DNA of 64,000 bases from Pseudacidovorax sp. RU35E (GCF_900156165.1 NZ_FTMY01000001.1:248001-312000), one strand, 5' to 3'. Counted from the stretch's first letter, positions 1 through 9,993 are shown. The notes: generated from the sequence alone by a model not told the origin. Made by a program: numbers and translations.

Positions 1-1095
1 CGCCAGCGCGCTGGTGCCCATGTCCTCGCCTGTGCGTTCGCGCCGGGCACCCCCCGGCTCGCCTTCGATGCGCATCCGCGGCAGGAACTGCGGGTACTCG
101 CGCTGCATGAAGTCGATGACGCCCTCGCGTACGCGGCAGCGCAGGTCCCAGGCCAGGCCCGAGCTGGCGGCCGTGCAAAGGATGCGCAGCTGCATGGTGC
201 GCTCGGTGGCATCGGTCACCACCAGGTTGAAGAAGCGGCCGTCCCACTCGGGCGCGGCCTTGACCACGCGCTCCACCTCGGCGCGCAGCGGCGCCAGCGG
301 CATGCCGTAGTCCACGAACAGGAACACCGAGCCCAGCAACTGCGAGCTGTTGCGCGTCCAGTTCTGGAACGGCTTTTCCATGAAGTAGTTCAGCGGAATG
401 ATCAGCCGCCGGTCGTCCCAGATGCGCAGCACCACGTACGTGCCGGTGATCTCTTCCACGCGGCCCCATTCGCCCTCGACGATCAGCACGTCGTCGATGC
501 GGATGGGCTGCGTCAGCGCGATCTGGATGCCCGCGATCAGGTTGCTGAACACCGGCTTGGCGGCCAGACCGCCGACGATGCCGATCACGCCAGCCGATGC
601 CAGCAGGCTGGCGCCGACCTGGCGCGCGCCCGGAAAGGTCATCAACGCCATGGCCGCGCCGATGATCACGGCCACCACCATCGCCGTGCGGGAGAGCACG
701 CGCGCCTGCGTCAGGATCCGCCGCGCCGCCATGTTGTCGGCCACGTCGACCGGGTGGCGGGCAATGATGCCGTCGGCCAGGCCGCCGATGAGCCGGACCA
801 CTAGCCATGTCACGGCCACGATCAGCATCAGTCCGTTCAGATGCCGGATGTTGCCGATGAACTCCAGTTCATCGGGGGCGGCCTGCCAGACTGTCTGCAG
901 CGCCACCAGGGGCAGCACTGCCGTCGCGGGCGCCCTGGCCGCCTGCACCATCGTGTGGACCACAGGGAGTGGCCGCGTGACTCGCATGAGCACGGCGCGG
1001 CCCACGCGGTAGATGATGAGGGCGATGACCACGGCCACGAAGGCAGCGATCAGGGTCTGGGTCCAGGGCAGGGCGAGGACGGCTTGCAAATTCAT
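1..1095 (-). CDS. MscS-family mechanosensitive ion channel (C-terminus cut off by window)
   Basis: Small-conductance mechanosensitive channels open under membrane tension and release solutes during hypo-osmotic shock. The 365 visible codons start at ATG 1095 and stay open to the window edge, so the C-terminus is missing. I see three or four membrane segments in the first ~200 residues. The pore helix carries the glycine/alanine pattern ASAGVIGIVGGLAAKP, followed by the beta domain with IDDVLIVEGEWGRVEEI and the typical RLIIPLNYF stretch. It lies 57 bp behind the FUSC gene on the same strand and is probably the last gene of a suhB-FUSC-mscS run. Family assignment is firm; the subgroup is not resolved. 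Confidence 0.88.
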   Translation of the reverse strand, partial: MNLQAVLALPWTQTLIAAFVAVVIALIIYRVGRAVLMRVTRPLPVVHTMVQAARAPATAVLPLVALQTVWQAAPDELEFIGNIRHLNGLMLIVAVTWLVVRLIGGLADGIIARHPVDVADNMAARRILTQARVLSRTAMVVAVIIGAAMALMTFPGARQVGASLLASAGVIGIVGGLAAKPVFSNLIAGIQIALTQPIRIDDVLIVEGEWGRVEEITGTYVVLRIWDDRRLIIPLNYFMEKPFQNWTRNSSQLLGSVFLFVDYGMPLAPLRAEVERVVKAAPEWDGRFFNLVVTDATERTMQLRILCTAASSGLAWDLRCRVREGVIDFMQREYPQFLPRMRIEGEPGGARRERTGEDMGTSALA

Positions 1096-1152
1096 TCGGC
1101 ATCTCCATGCGGCAGCGCAGGCGGTGGGCCGGCGGCAAGCCGGCGACCGCAG

Positions 1153-3417
1153 TCAGGCGCTGCGGGGTTGCTGAGAAGGGCCTGCCGGCAGCATGGCGGG
1201 GTCGCGCAGGATCTGCGCCACATCCGCCTTGATCTGCATGGCAATGCCCGCGGCGAGGTCGAGCCGGCGCAACAGCCAGGGGCTGATGTCCTGGTCGAAC
1301 GGGTCCGGCAGAGGCACCGGCCCGGAGGACAGCGAGGCCGCGGGGGTGGCATCCGGCGCGTCCGCCGGCTCCGCCCGCTCGGGCGCTCCGGCGGGACGAG
1401 GCCCGATCGCCTCGTCGATGCGCCGTGCGGCGCGCTCCAGTGGGCCTTGCACCTGCGAGGGTGTGAGCCGGTCGTGCCGCAGCACGAGCATCGACTTCAC
1501 CGACGACAGCTGGGCCAGCAGCTGATAGCTGTGAGCCTGCAGGCGCTCCAGCGGTTCCAGCGGTGGCTGCACGGCACGCGGCTCCGAAAGTGAACGCTGC
1601 GTCGCCTGCACCAGCGCCGACAGGGCATCGAATGCCTCCCGCCGGGCCAGTCGCCACTCCAGCTCCGGTGCCGTCTCCAGGGCATGCAGTTGGCCGAGCG
1701 ACAGGGACAGCCGCGCATGTCTTGCCTGCGCCGCCACCGTCCGCCGCACCAAGGCCGGAATCTGCGTGCGTTCCCAGGATGGCAGCACATAACAGAAGGC
1801 CCACGCCAGCGCGGCGCCGATCAACGTGTCGGCGATACGCTCCCCAAGCGCAAACGTGGGCGCAGCGCCCGCATAGAGCTGGTGTGCCTGGACCAGCCCC
1901 AGCACCGTGGCAGCGACGGCCGTCAGGGTGTACTTGCGCACCGCGAAGCCATGGGCGAAGGCCTGGGCCGCCGTCATGGCCAGCAGCAGCTCGAGCGGCC
2001 CGGGATGGGTGGCCAGCAGCGCCACGGCGAAGAGGCTGCCCACCAGCGTGCCGGCCACCCGCTGGTTGCGTCGCTCCAGCGTCTGCGCAAGGCTGCCGCG
2101 CAGCACCACCACGATCGTCAGCAGGATCCAGTAGTCGTGCGAGCCCCAGGGCATCAGCACCGCGATGACATAGCCCGTGGCCAAAGCCAGCGCGGCGCGG
2201 ATGGCGTGGCGTAGCGGCGGCGCGTCCCAGCGCCAGAGCGCGAGGAAGGGGCGGATCGACCATTCGGTGGGACTGACGAAGACCTGCCAATGGGCGCGGA
2301 CGATGGCCAGGTCCGGCGCCTCATCGCCCCGCGCAAGGCGGGCCAGGCGCACGGTCTCGTCATTGAGATGAGCCAGGCGGTTGGCCAGACCGCGGGCCAG
2401 CTGGCCGGGGGAGGGGCCACCGAAGGCCGTGGTCTCGTCGGCGTTGGCCGGGATCGCGGCCAGCGCCTGCCGGCGGTCGGCGATGCCGGCGGGTCGACGC
2501 AGCTGGAGCAAAGCGTCGGCCAGGGCTTCCACGTCCGCGGCCATGGCTTCCAGCGCCTGGCGCATGGCCGCCAGCTGCGCGCCGTGGCGCGGATGGCCGC
2601 GCAGCGTCTCGAGGTCGAGCTCGCTGGCCAGCAGATGGTCGCGCATCTCGAGCACCGTGAGCAGCATGCCGGCCAGGCGCTGCCGGTAGGGCGTGCGCGG
2701 CGACTCGAACACCAGGTCGCGCGTGGACTGCAGCTGGTCGGCCAGCGCCGCCTGCGCGCGGAGCATGGCGCCGAGTGCCGGCGCGTCGACCTCGCGCACG
2801 TCGCTCGATTCATCCCGCGCGCGGAACTGCCGCGCCTGGGCCCGCATCAGCCCTGCCATCGACAGCAACAGGTCGGCCATGTACTGCGTGCGGTAGCGGG
2901 CGTTGAGCACCAGGTTCATCAGCGTGGCGTAGACCACGTACAGCGCCGAGCCCAGCGCCATGTGTCCCGTTCGCGCCAGTGCTTCGCCCAGGCCCGAAGG
3001 TGGACGCGTCGCCATAGAGAACACCATGGCCAGCATCAGCGCGATGGCGATCGGAATGCCCCGCTTGCCCCAGGCCATGGCCAGGAAGGCGAGGAAGGAG
3101 GCCGGCGCCAGCAGCAGGCCCAGCCGGCCCGGCATGGTGTGCAGCATCTGCACCGCGAAGAAGAGCGGCAGGCTGAGCAGCGCCGCGGGCAGCAATTGGC
3201 GCAGCTTGCCGCGCCGTGGCGCCGCGCGGTCGGGCGGGCTGGCGACGATGACGCCAGTGGCGGCGGATGCCGCCGCGGCGGCATCGAGCCAGAGATGCAC
3301 GCCGCCTGAGATCAGCAGCAGGCCAAGGGCCACCGACAGCCCGTTGGTGACGTCGTGGCTGAGGGCGGTGCGCAGACTGCTGCGCACCTGGGGACGGCCT
3401 GCAGTGCTCAGGCTCAC
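1153..3417 (-). CDS. FUSC-family inner-membrane protein (YccS/AaeB-like putative exporter)
   Basis: Predicted 754-residue membrane protein of the fusaric-acid-resistance/aromatic-acid-exporter superfamily. It has two hydrophobic halves (roughly residues 20-170 and 390-540), each followed by a soluble helical region, as in YccS-like proteins. The second half contains the stretch [16 protein letters not shown] typical of FUSC_2 domains. I chose GTG 3417 because it overlaps the upstream suhB stop as GTGA, which suggests translational coupling; the frame stays open further upstream only as an antisense-like shadow of suhB. The C-terminal ~50 residues are Pro/Ala-rich. The substrate cannot be read from sequence; export of aromatic acids or hydrophobic toxins is the family expectation. 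Confidence 0.85.
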   Translation of the reverse strand: MSLSTAGRPQVRSSLRTALSHDVTNGLSVALGLLLISGGVHLWLDAAAAASAATGVIVASPPDRAAPRRGKLRQLLPAALLSLPLFFAVQMLHTMPGRLGLLLAPASFLAFLAMAWGKRGIPIAIALMLAMVFSMATRPPSGLGEALARTGHMALGSALYVVYATLMNLVLNARYRTQYMADLLLSMAGLMRAQARQFRARDESSDVREVDAPALGAMLRAQAALADQLQSTRDLVFESPRTPYRQRLAGMLLTVLEMRDHLLASELDLETLRGHPRHGAQLAAMRQALEAMAADVEALADALLQLRRPAGIADRRQALAAIPANADETTAFGGPSPGQLARGLANRLAHLNDETVRLARLARGDEAPDLAIVRAHWQVFVSPTEWSIRPFLALWRWDAPPLRHAIRAALALATGYVIAVLMPWGSHDYWILLTIVVVLRGSLAQTLERRNQRVAGTLVGSLFAVALLATHPGPLELLLAMTAAQAFAHGFAVRKYTLTAVAATVLGLVQAHQLYAGAAPTFALGERIADTLIGAALAWAFCYVLPSWERTQIPALVRRTVAAQARHARLSLSLGQLHALETAPELEWRLARREAFDALSALVQATQRSLSEPRAVQPPLEPLERLQAHSYQLLAQLSSVKSMLVLRHDRLTPSQVQGPLERAARRIDEAIGPRPAGAPERAEPADAPDATPAASLSSGPVPLPDPFDQDISPWLLRRLDLAAGIAMQIKADVAQILRDPAMLPAGPSQQPRSA

Positions 3418-4460
3418 GCGCCCGGTTTGCCTTCGCTGGTCTCGGGGGCGCGCTTGACGCGCGTCAGCTTGCGGGGGGCGGCCGGGGCCGGTGCGGGCGC
3501 CTCTGCACCGCCGTCGGAGTCGGCTTCTTCGCTGCCCAGGCCGACGGTGGAGCGGGCGTAGATGTCGCCCGAGTCGTCGCCACCGCCGGCGGAACGGCGG
3601 CTGGGATCGACCGAGCGGATGCGCTCCGTGGCGGCCAGCTTGTCGTCGACGCCGGCGAACTTGGAGTACTTGCTCAAGATCGGCACCAGCTGGCCGTAGA
3701 TGCGCGGCGTGCCGGCCAGCAGTTCGCGCTGGTCCAGGAACTCGCCTTCGCCGGTGAAGTTGCTGATCAGGCCGCCCGCCTCGGTCACCAACAGAGAACC
3801 GGCAGCGGCGTCCCACACATTGAGGCCTGTTTCGAAGAAGGCCTCGGTGTAGCCGGCGGCCACATAGGCCAGGTCCAGCGCGGCGGCGCCCGGACGGCGC
3901 AGGCCGGCGGCGCGGGGCATCAGGTCGGCCATGATGGCCAGGTACTGCTTGAAGTTGTCGCCCGTGCGGAAGGGGAAGCCGGTGGAGATCAGGCTCTCGG
4001 GCAGGCGGGTGCGCTTGGAGACGCGGATGCGCCGCTCGTTGAGGAAGGCGCCGCGCCCGCGCGAAGCGGTGAACAGATCGTTGCGGGTCGGGTCATAGAC
4101 CACGGCCTGCTCGATCTTGCCGCGCACCGACAGCGCGATGGACACGCAGTACACGGGGAAGCCGTGGATGAAGTTGGTGGTGCCGTCCAGCGGATCGATG
4201 ATCCAGACGTATTCGGAATCGCGGGCGCCATGCTCGCTGCCCGATTCCTCGGCCAGGATGCCGTGGCCGGGATAGGCCGTCAGCAGCGTCTCGATGATGG
4301 CGGCCTCGGCGGCGTGGTCCACCTCGGTCACGAAGTCGTTCACCTGCTTCTGCGAGACGCGCACCGCTTCGACGTCGAGTGCGGCGCGGTTGATGATGGC
4401 GCCAGCGGCGCGGGCGGCCTTGATGGCCACGTTGAGCATGGGATGCAGGTTGGACGACAT
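3414..4460 (-). CDS. suhB: inositol-1-monophosphatase SuhB with long C-terminal tail
   Basis: Mg2+-dependent phosphatase of the inositol monophosphatase superfamily; in E. coli SuhB also joins the rRNA antitermination complex. The metal-binding motifs are all present: [13 protein letters not shown], and [15 protein letters not shown] near the C-terminal part of the fold. Start ATG 4460 gives [10 protein letters not shown], matching the family N-terminus. The protein is 348 residues, about 80 longer than E. coli SuhB (267). The extra C-terminal part is low-complexity (Ser/Gly, then Ala/Pro, then a basic end) and looks disordered. The stop overlaps the FUSC start. The function of the tail is unknown. 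Confidence 0.93.
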   Translation of the reverse strand: MSSNLHPMLNVAIKAARAAGAIINRAALDVEAVRVSQKQVNDFVTEVDHAAEAAIIETLLTAYPGHGILAEESGSEHGARDSEYVWIIDPLDGTTNFIHGFPVYCVSIALSVRGKIEQAVVYDPTRNDLFTASRGRGAFLNERRIRVSKRTRLPESLISTGFPFRTGDNFKQYLAIMADLMPRAAGLRRPGAAALDLAYVAAGYTEAFFETGLNVWDAAAGSLLVTEAGGLISNFTGEGEFLDQRELLAGTPRIYGQLVPILSKYSKFAGVDDKLAATERIRSVDPSRRSAGGGDDSGDIYARSTVGLGSEEADSDGGAEAPAPAPAAPRKLTRVKRAPETSEGKPGA

Positions 4461-4564
4461 GAGTTGTGCGAGGAACGGGTGCGGGCCCGGCCCGCCAGAG
4501 ACGCGTCCGGCGATGCGGACGGAAAAGAAGCGAAGCATTTTAGCGGGCCGTGCGCACGACCCTC

Positions 4565-4586
4565 TACAATGAGAACAATTCTCAAG
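4565..4586 (+). promoter_or_regulatory. Fur box overlapping a -10 element, upstream of the DUF3649-PepSY-DUF3325 genes
   Basis: TACAAT at 4565-4570 reads as a sigma70 -10 and runs into TGAGAACAATTCTCA (4570-4584), an inverted repeat with 6-bp arms. Against the 7-1-7 Fur consensus it matches 11 of 14 positions by my count, and it closely resembles the common TGAGAAT-n-ATTCTCA variant. I see no convincing -35. The rest of 4461-4800 (a 340-bp gap between suhB and DUF3649) shows no gene I can support, and 216 bases separate the box from the DUF3649 start. Iron-responsive repression by Fur is inferred from the motif and from the gene content. Confidence 0.65.
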
Positions 4587-4800
4587 AAGTCTGCCAAAGA
4601 GGTCATCGACCGTCAGCCAGACCGGTCGCACCGCTGGACGCGGTGTGCGTTCCGGATCCAGCCAGCGATGCAGGAGGGCCGCGTGTAGCGGCGCACTTGC
4701 CAATCTTGCCTGGAGCCCCGGCCATGTTCGCCAATCGCCAAGCCATTTCAGCGGCCCTGCCGCCTCGTGCCCCCTGCGGTCCTCGGACCGGTCTGTGCGC

Positions 4801-5121
4801 ATGAGCGGCGCCGTCCTCTTCGCCCAGCAGTGGCTGTCGCGCGCCTCGCAGGCCGGGCCTGTGGTGTCGCGCATCGTGGCGGCCGTGGGCGGCGGCTACG
4901 CCTTGGGCGCCCTCACCAGCGTGGCCGCACTTGCGCTGCCGGTCACGCGCGCGCAGGGCGTGCTGGGGGGCGCGCTGGCCAGCTTTGCCGTGTTCGCGGC
5001 GGCGGTCATCTGGGCCTTCGCTGCGCGCAGCGCCACGCGGGCCTGGATGGGACTGCTGATCGCCGCGCTGCCCTTGCTGGTGGCCAGTGCCACGGTATGG
5101 CGCGCAGGAGCGGCCGGATGA
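4801..5121 (+). CDS. DUF3649 inner-membrane protein
   Basis: Predicted 106-residue membrane protein with three hydrophobic helices. The content and the genes behind it fit DUF3649, a family usually next to PepSY and DUF3325 genes and often near TonB-dependent siderophore receptors. I chose ATG 4801 (MSGAVLF); the frame is open upstream but that part is Arg/Ser-rich and unlike the family. The stop overlaps the PepSY start as ATGA. The Fur box upstream suggests expression under iron limitation. Molecular function is unknown; a role in siderophore or iron handling at the inner membrane is inference. Confidence 0.75.
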   Translation: MSGAVLFAQQWLSRASQAGPVVSRIVAAVGGGYALGALTSVAALALPVTRAQGVLGGALASFAVFAAAVIWAFAARSATRAWMGLLIAALPLLVASATVWRAGAAG

Positions 5122-6746
5122 AGGGTCGTGCCTCCACCCCACGCGGCCTTCGCCAGCGCATGTCCGACCTGCACATCTGGGCCGGCCTGCTGGTCGGCTG
5201 GCTGCTCTATGCCATGTTCCTCACCGGGACGGTGAGCTACTTCAAGGAAGAGATCTCGCAGTGGATGCGGCCGGAGGTCCCCCACCGGGTCGACCAGCCC
5301 GACGCCGCCGCCGTGGCCGAGCGCGTGATGGCGGGCCTGCAGGCGCGCGCCGCCGACAGTCCGCAATGGAGCTTTGCGCTGCCCGACGACCGCAATCCGC
5401 TCGTCGACGCGTTCTGGCGCAAGCCCGGGGTTCAAGGCCGGCGCGCCTTCGAGAGCGCCACCTTCGACCCCCACACCGGCCGGGTGGTCGCGGCGCGCGA
5501 CACGCGCGGCGGCGAGTTCTTCTATCGCTTCCACTTCCAGTTCCATTACATGCCGGTTCTGTGGGGGCGCTGGCTGGCCGGCATCTGCGCCATGTTCATG
5601 CTGGTGGCCATCGTCAGCGGCGTGATCACGCACAAGAAGATCTTCACGGACTTCTTCACCTTCCGATGGGGCAAGGGGCAGCGCTCCTGGCTCGACGCGC
5701 ACAACGTGCTGTCGGTGCTGGGGCTGCCCTTCCATCTCATGATCACGTACACGGGCCTGGTGACGCTGATGCTGCTCTACATGCCCTTCGGCGAGCAGGC
5801 GGCCTTCAAGACGCCGGCCGAGCGCCGGTTGCTGACGGCCCAGACCAGCGCCTTCGTGCAGCCGCAGGCGGCCAGCGGTCAGGCGGCGGCGCTGGCGCCC
5901 ATCGGCGGCTTGGTGCGGCAGGCGCAGGCGCGGTGGGGGGTCGACGGGCTGGGTCGCGTGACCATCGCCAACCCGGGCGATGCCTTGGCGCGCGTGGTGG
6001 TCACGCGCGGCGACGAAGGCCGCGTGTCGACCAGCCCGCAGTACATGCTTTTCGAGGGACGAAGCGGCCGCCTGCTGGAGGTGCGCGACAGCGTGGGCCC
6101 GGCCGCCGAGACGCGCGGTGTGATGTACGCGCTGCACCTGGGCCGCTTCAGCGACAGCGTGACCCGCTGGCTCTACTTCCTCGTCAGCCTGGCGGGCACG
6201 GCCATGGTGGGCACGGGCCTGGTGATGTGGACCGTCAAGCGCCGGGCCAGGCTGCCCGACCCGGCGCGTCCCCATTTCGGATTCTGGCTGGTCGAGCGGC
6301 TGAACATCGCGGCCATTGCCGGCCTGTCCATCGCCATGGCGGGCATGCTGTGGGCCAACCGCCTGCTGCCTCTGGGCATGCCGCAGCGTGCCGAATGGGA
6401 GGTGCATGCCTTCTTCATCGTCTGGGCAACGACCTTGCTGTGGGCGCTGCTGCGGCCGGCACGGCGCGCCTGGATCGAACTGCTGTGGACCGCCGCTGCC
6501 ATGCTCGCGCTGCTGCCGGTGCTGAGCTGGATCACGACCGGTCGCCACCTGCTGGCGAGCCTGGAGGCGGGTGACAGCGTGTTCGTCGGGATGGAGTTGA
6601 CGCTTTGGGCCCTGGCCGTCCTGCATGCGGTGCTGGCGCTGCGCACGATGCGGCATCAGGCGCGGTTGCCGCGGCCCCGCCAGGCAGCCCGGGCTGCTGC
6701 TGCGCCGTCGCGCGCGGATGGGCTGGCGGCGGAAGGGGGCCGGTGA
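5118..6746 (+). CDS. PepSY-associated transmembrane protein (putative iron/siderophore reductase-type)
   Basis: A 542-residue membrane protein of the PepSY_TM family. An N-terminal helix (residues ~20-40) is followed by a large periplasmic region. The His-rich stretch FYRFHFQFHYMPVLWGRW precedes the next membrane helix. HNVLSVLGLPFHLMITYTG lies in the central membrane region, and a C-terminal bundle of about four helices ends the protein. Conserved His residues near membrane helices suggest haem or metal binding, and relatives have been proposed to reduce ferric siderophores; that is inference. It overlaps DUF3649 by ATGA and DUF3325 by TGATG, so the three genes are very likely co-translated. 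Confidence 0.86.
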   Translation: MKGRASTPRGLRQRMSDLHIWAGLLVGWLLYAMFLTGTVSYFKEEISQWMRPEVPHRVDQPDAAAVAERVMAGLQARAADSPQWSFALPDDRNPLVDAFWRKPGVQGRRAFESATFDPHTGRVVAARDTRGGEFFYRFHFQFHYMPVLWGRWLAGICAMFMLVAIVSGVITHKKIFTDFFTFRWGKGQRSWLDAHNVLSVLGLPFHLMITYTGLVTLMLLYMPFGEQAAFKTPAERRLLTAQTSAFVQPQAASGQAAALAPIGGLVRQAQARWGVDGLGRVTIANPGDALARVVVTRGDEGRVSTSPQYMLFEGRSGRLLEVRDSVGPAAETRGVMYALHLGRFSDSVTRWLYFLVSLAGTAMVGTGLVMWTVKRRARLPDPARPHFGFWLVERLNIAAIAGLSIAMAGMLWANRLLPLGMPQRAEWEVHAFFIVWATTLLWALLRPARRAWIELLWTAAAMLALLPVLSWITTGRHLLASLEAGDSVFVGMELTLWALAVLHAVLALRTMRHQARLPRPRQAARAAAAPSRADGLAAEGGR

Positions 6747-7024
6747 TGCACGGACTCGTCACCGCGTTGATGGGTGCCGGCTTGGCGCTGCTGGCCGCGG
6801 CCACGGCGCGGCAACAGGAGGAAGTGTTCGGCCGATCGCTCGCAGCCCCTGTCACGGCATTGCTGCGCCTCGGAGGCAGCGCGGCGCTGCTGCTCGGTGC
6901 GGCCATGGCCGTCCAGACCTGGGGCTGGGCCGTCGGATTGGTGGCGGCATGCGGGCACCTGAGCGTCGCCGCCGGTGCCGTGGTGCTGGCGTTGGTGGCC
7001 TGGAACCGCCGCGGTGCCCGCTGA
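6746..7024 (+). CDS. DUF3325 inner-membrane protein
   Basis: Predicted 92-residue protein with three membrane helices, ending in a basic tail (WNRRGAR). It starts at ATG 6746, sharing one base with the PepSY stop (TGATG). Its size, topology and position after PepSY match DUF3325, the usual third member of this gene trio. It probably works with the two upstream proteins in iron acquisition. No catalytic residue can be proposed. The downstream neighbour (ferredoxin) is convergent, with 12 bp between the stops. Confidence 0.72.
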   Translation: MHGLVTALMGAGLALLAAATARQQEEVFGRSLAAPVTALLRLGGSAALLLGAAMAVQTWGWAVGLVAACGHLSVAAGAVVLALVAWNRRGAR

Positions 7025-7036
7025 GGTCGCGGCCGT

Positions 7037-7324
7037 TCAGTCGAAGGAGGCCGCCAGCGGTGCGTCGATCACCGCGTTGCTGCGCGCCTCGGCCACGCAG
7101 GGCAGGATCCAGCCCTCGGCCCGTTCCTCCCGGGTGACGCCAGGCCACTCGAGGGTGTGCGTCACTTCGCCTTCACGGACCTGGCACAGGCAGGTGCGGC
7201 AAGTGCCGTTGCGGCAGGAACTGGGCAGCACCACGCCGGCGTCCTCGGCTGCGCGCAGCAGGCTTTGGCCGGCTTCTGCGGTGAAGCGCAGCCCCGAGGG
7301 TTGGAGGACGATGCTGTAGGACAT
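7037..7324 (-). CDS. plant-type [2Fe-2S] ferredoxin
   Basis: A 95-residue soluble electron carrier. Cluster ligands are Cys37, Cys42 and Cys45 in SCRNGTCRTC and Cys76 in WILPCVA, the C-x4-C-x2-C-x30-C arrangement of plant/oxygenase-type ferredoxins. The start at ATG 7324 gives a normal beta-grasp N-terminus (MSYSIVLQPSG). No reductase or oxygenase partner is adjacent, so its redox partner cannot be named. It converges with the iron-linked DUF3325 gene but is transcribed separately, from the 7325-7413 gap it shares with the divergent GNAT gene. Confidence 0.9.
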   Translation of the reverse strand: MSYSIVLQPSGLRFTAEAGQSLLRAAEDAGVVLPSSCRNGTCRTCLCQVREGEVTHTLEWPGVTREERAEGWILPCVAEARSNAVIDAPLAASFD

Positions 7325-7413
7325 GGCAGCAAGTGAAGCGGGGCCGCAGTGTAGGAGCCGCCATGCTTGGCCCGGGCGGCGACAATGGCGGCCCGATTTT
7401 TTAGAAGTTCTGA

Positions 7414-7941
7414 ATGTCTCCGTACGAAGTCTGCCCCGCTGAAACCCGTGACGCCCGCGCCATCGCCGAGATTCACGCCGCCGCCGCCCGGGCCGTCTAT
7501 CAAGGCCTGGTGCCCGACGACCAGCTCGACGCGCTGGTCGCACCCGGCACCCGCGAAGCCAAATGGCGCCAGGCCATCGAGTTCGCCGAGCCGCAGGTGC
7601 TGGTGGCCGTGCAGGGCGACCAGGTGGTCGGCTTCGTCGGCTTCGATCGCTCGCGCGATCCCAAGACGCCGCCCACCACCGGCGAGATCTGGGCCCTGTA
7701 CGTGCATCCCGACCACTGGGGCAAGGGCGTAGCCCTGCAGTTGTGGGATGCCGCCACCGAAGGCCTGGAGGACGAGGGCTGCACCACCGTCACCGCCTGG
7801 GTGCCGCTGCGCAACGAGCGCGCCCTCAACTTCTTCGAGCACCAGGTCGGCTTCAAGCGCGACATGAAGACCGCCAAGACGACGGCGCTCAACAGCACCG
7901 TGCGCATCGAGGAAGTGCGGCTGAAGCGCACGCTGGGTTGA
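7414..7941 (+). CDS. GNAT-family N-acetyltransferase
   Basis: A 175-residue single-domain acetyltransferase. The central strand and acetyl-CoA region read EIWALYVHPDHWGKGVALQL, where the Q/RxxGxG/A loop appears as HWGKGVA, followed by the helix and NERALNFFEHQVGF, a typical motif-B end. The N-terminal DARAIAEIHAAAARAVYQG resembles the RimI/YhbS-like subgroup. The substrate is unknown. It is divergent from the ferredoxin gene and probably monocistronic, with 89 bp before the DUF808 gene. Confidence 0.86.
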   Translation: MSPYEVCPAETRDARAIAEIHAAAARAVYQGLVPDDQLDALVAPGTREAKWRQAIEFAEPQVLVAVQGDQVVGFVGFDRSRDPKTPPTTGEIWALYVHPDHWGKGVALQLWDAATEGLEDEGCTTVTAWVPLRNERALNFFEHQVGFKRDMKTAKTTALNSTVRIEEVRLKRTLG

Positions 7942-8030
7942 CCTCTGCGCTGACGCCGGCCCGGCTTCGCGGCCCTTAGCCTCTCGCGCGTAGCGATCTT
8001 GCGCTGTGCCCCCGACCGAGAACTCCCCGC

Positions 8031-8936
<906 letters not shown>

Positions 8937-8970
8937 GCCCTCGGGGTGCTGGCGGATGGATGCGGGACGC

Positions 8971-9171
8971 TCAGCGGCGTCGGCGCCACAGCGCCACGCC
9001 CATCAGTGCGACGCCCAGGATCAGCGCGAACCAGCCGACGGTCTGCGCGCCGCCGACCATCTCGCGCCAACCGGGTGACTTCAGCCAAATGGGTGCCAGC
9101 AGCACCACCACGCCGACGACGGCGCACATGGCGCCGCGCATCAGCATCTGGTCATCGTTCTTCTTGGCCAT
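8971..9171 (-). CDS. small two-helix membrane protein, hypothetical
   Basis: A 66-residue protein with a short polar N-terminus (MAKKNDDQM), hydrophobic helices at about residues 13-30 and 44-60, and a basic C-terminal RRRR end that would stay cytoplasmic. Codon choice and the clear N-terminus suggest a real gene. It lies 41 bp downstream of the terminator of the next small gene (9259-9417), so it probably has its own promoter in the interval 9172-9212. I do not recognise a family. Confidence 0.6.
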   Translation of the reverse strand: MAKKNDDQMLMRGAMCAVVGVVVLLAPIWLKSPGWREMVGGAQTVGWFALILGVALMGVALWRRRR

Positions 9172-9212
9172 GGAATGGCGTCTCCGTAGTACGGGCGGGC
9201 GCCGTGCGGACG

Positions 9213-9237
9213 AAAAAAAGCGCGGACTCGCCGCGCC
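9213..9237 (-). terminator. Rho-independent terminator of the 52-residue basic protein gene
   Basis: On the minus strand, stem GCGCGG / CCGCGC with a 5-base loop is followed directly by seven T residues (the A-run at 9213-9219 on the plus strand). It sits 22 bp after the stop of the 9259-9417 gene and ends that transcript. Confidence 0.8.
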
Positions 9238-9258
9238 TTCGCCTGCCTGGCAGGCCGA

Positions 9259-9417
9259 TCAGCCCTGGTGGGCGCGCTTGCCCGGGTTCTTCTTGCTGCG
9301 GGTGGCGGTGCCGCGCTCGAGGCTGCGCTTCTGTCCGCCGCCGCTGCGCATGACGAGGGCGCCCGGCAGGGGCTTGGTGGCCTTGCGGTCGGCTTCGGTG
9401 ACGATCTTGTTGCCCAT
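9259..9417 (-). CDS. 52-residue basic protein, hypothetical
   Basis: A very small, strongly basic protein starting MGNKIVTEADRKATKPLPG, then Gly/Arg/Lys/Ser-rich to the end. A good Shine-Dalgarno (AGGAGT) lies at proper spacing before ATG 9417 and a clear intrinsic terminator follows, so this is a complete stand-alone gene despite its size. There is no signal peptide or membrane segment. The charge suggests nucleic-acid or ribosome binding, but that is inference; I cannot name a family. Confidence 0.62.
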   Translation of the reverse strand: MGNKIVTEADRKATKPLPGALVMRSGGGQKRSLERGTATRSKKNPGKRAHQG

Positions 9418-9567
9418 GGTGTGTACTCCTTGCTGGACGATTTGAGAAAAATGCGAAACCCCGTATTGTGGCGCCTCGCGCCGACCTTCTCCGGTGACAG
9501 CCCTGCACGGCTGGCCGGATTGCGCTCCAATCGCCCGGCGGCGCCCCTCGCGCTCAGCCCTCCAAGC

Positions 9568-9993
9568 ATGAACTTCCTCCGCTTCCGGCGCACTGCGCCA
9601 GCTGTCGCCTGGGCCAGCCTTTGCCTGCTGGCCTGCATCGCCCTCGGCTGGGCACCGCCTGCCCGCGCGCAGGCCGATCCGCGCGACTTTCCGGCTGCCG
9701 CGCTGCGGCTGCTGCAGGCCGAGCAGGCCGCGATCGACCGCGCAGTGGTGGAGCGCGACCGCGATCAGTTCGAGGTGTCGATGGGCCGGACGCTGGCCTT
9801 CACCGAGGCCTGGGACTTCAAGAGCCACGCCAATCCGGCCCTGGCGCCCTACGCTGCCTGCACCGACGCGATCGCCGATCTGCACGTCGTGGGCCTGTGC
9901 CGCATGCTGCCAGCGGCCGAGGGCTGCCAGCCATCGCCGGCGCCTCGCCTGGCCGAGAACATCAACCGCTGCCGACAACAGGCCACCCCATGA
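9568..9993 (+). CDS. exported hypothetical protein
   Basis: A 141-residue protein with a clear Sec signal peptide (basic MNFLRFRR, hydrophobic core, likely cleavage after ARA34). The mature part is about 107 residues with four cysteines (CTDAIADLHVVGLC plus two near the C-terminus), suggesting two disulfides in the periplasm. Its TGA overlaps the ATG of the downstream carboxylesterase (ATGA), so the two are co-translated. No recognised domain. A functional link with the esterase is suggested only by the overlap. Confidence 0.7.
   Translation: MNFLRFRRTAPAVAWASLCLLACIALGWAPPARAQADPRDFPAAALRLLQAEQAAIDRAVVERDRDQFEVSMGRTLAFTEAWDFKSHANPALAPYAACTDAIADLHVVGLCRMLPAAEGCQPSPAPRLAENINRCRQQATP

Noticed and set aside
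3418-3816. Upstream extension of the FUSC gene to 3816
   Set aside because: The extension lies antisense-like within suhB coding sequence and is Arg-rich; the GTGA overlap at 3417 is a better start.
4645-4800. Longer DUF3649 protein from 4645
   Set aside because: The added 52 residues are Arg/Ser/Cys-rich and unlike the hydrophobic family; ATG 4801 fits the usual length.
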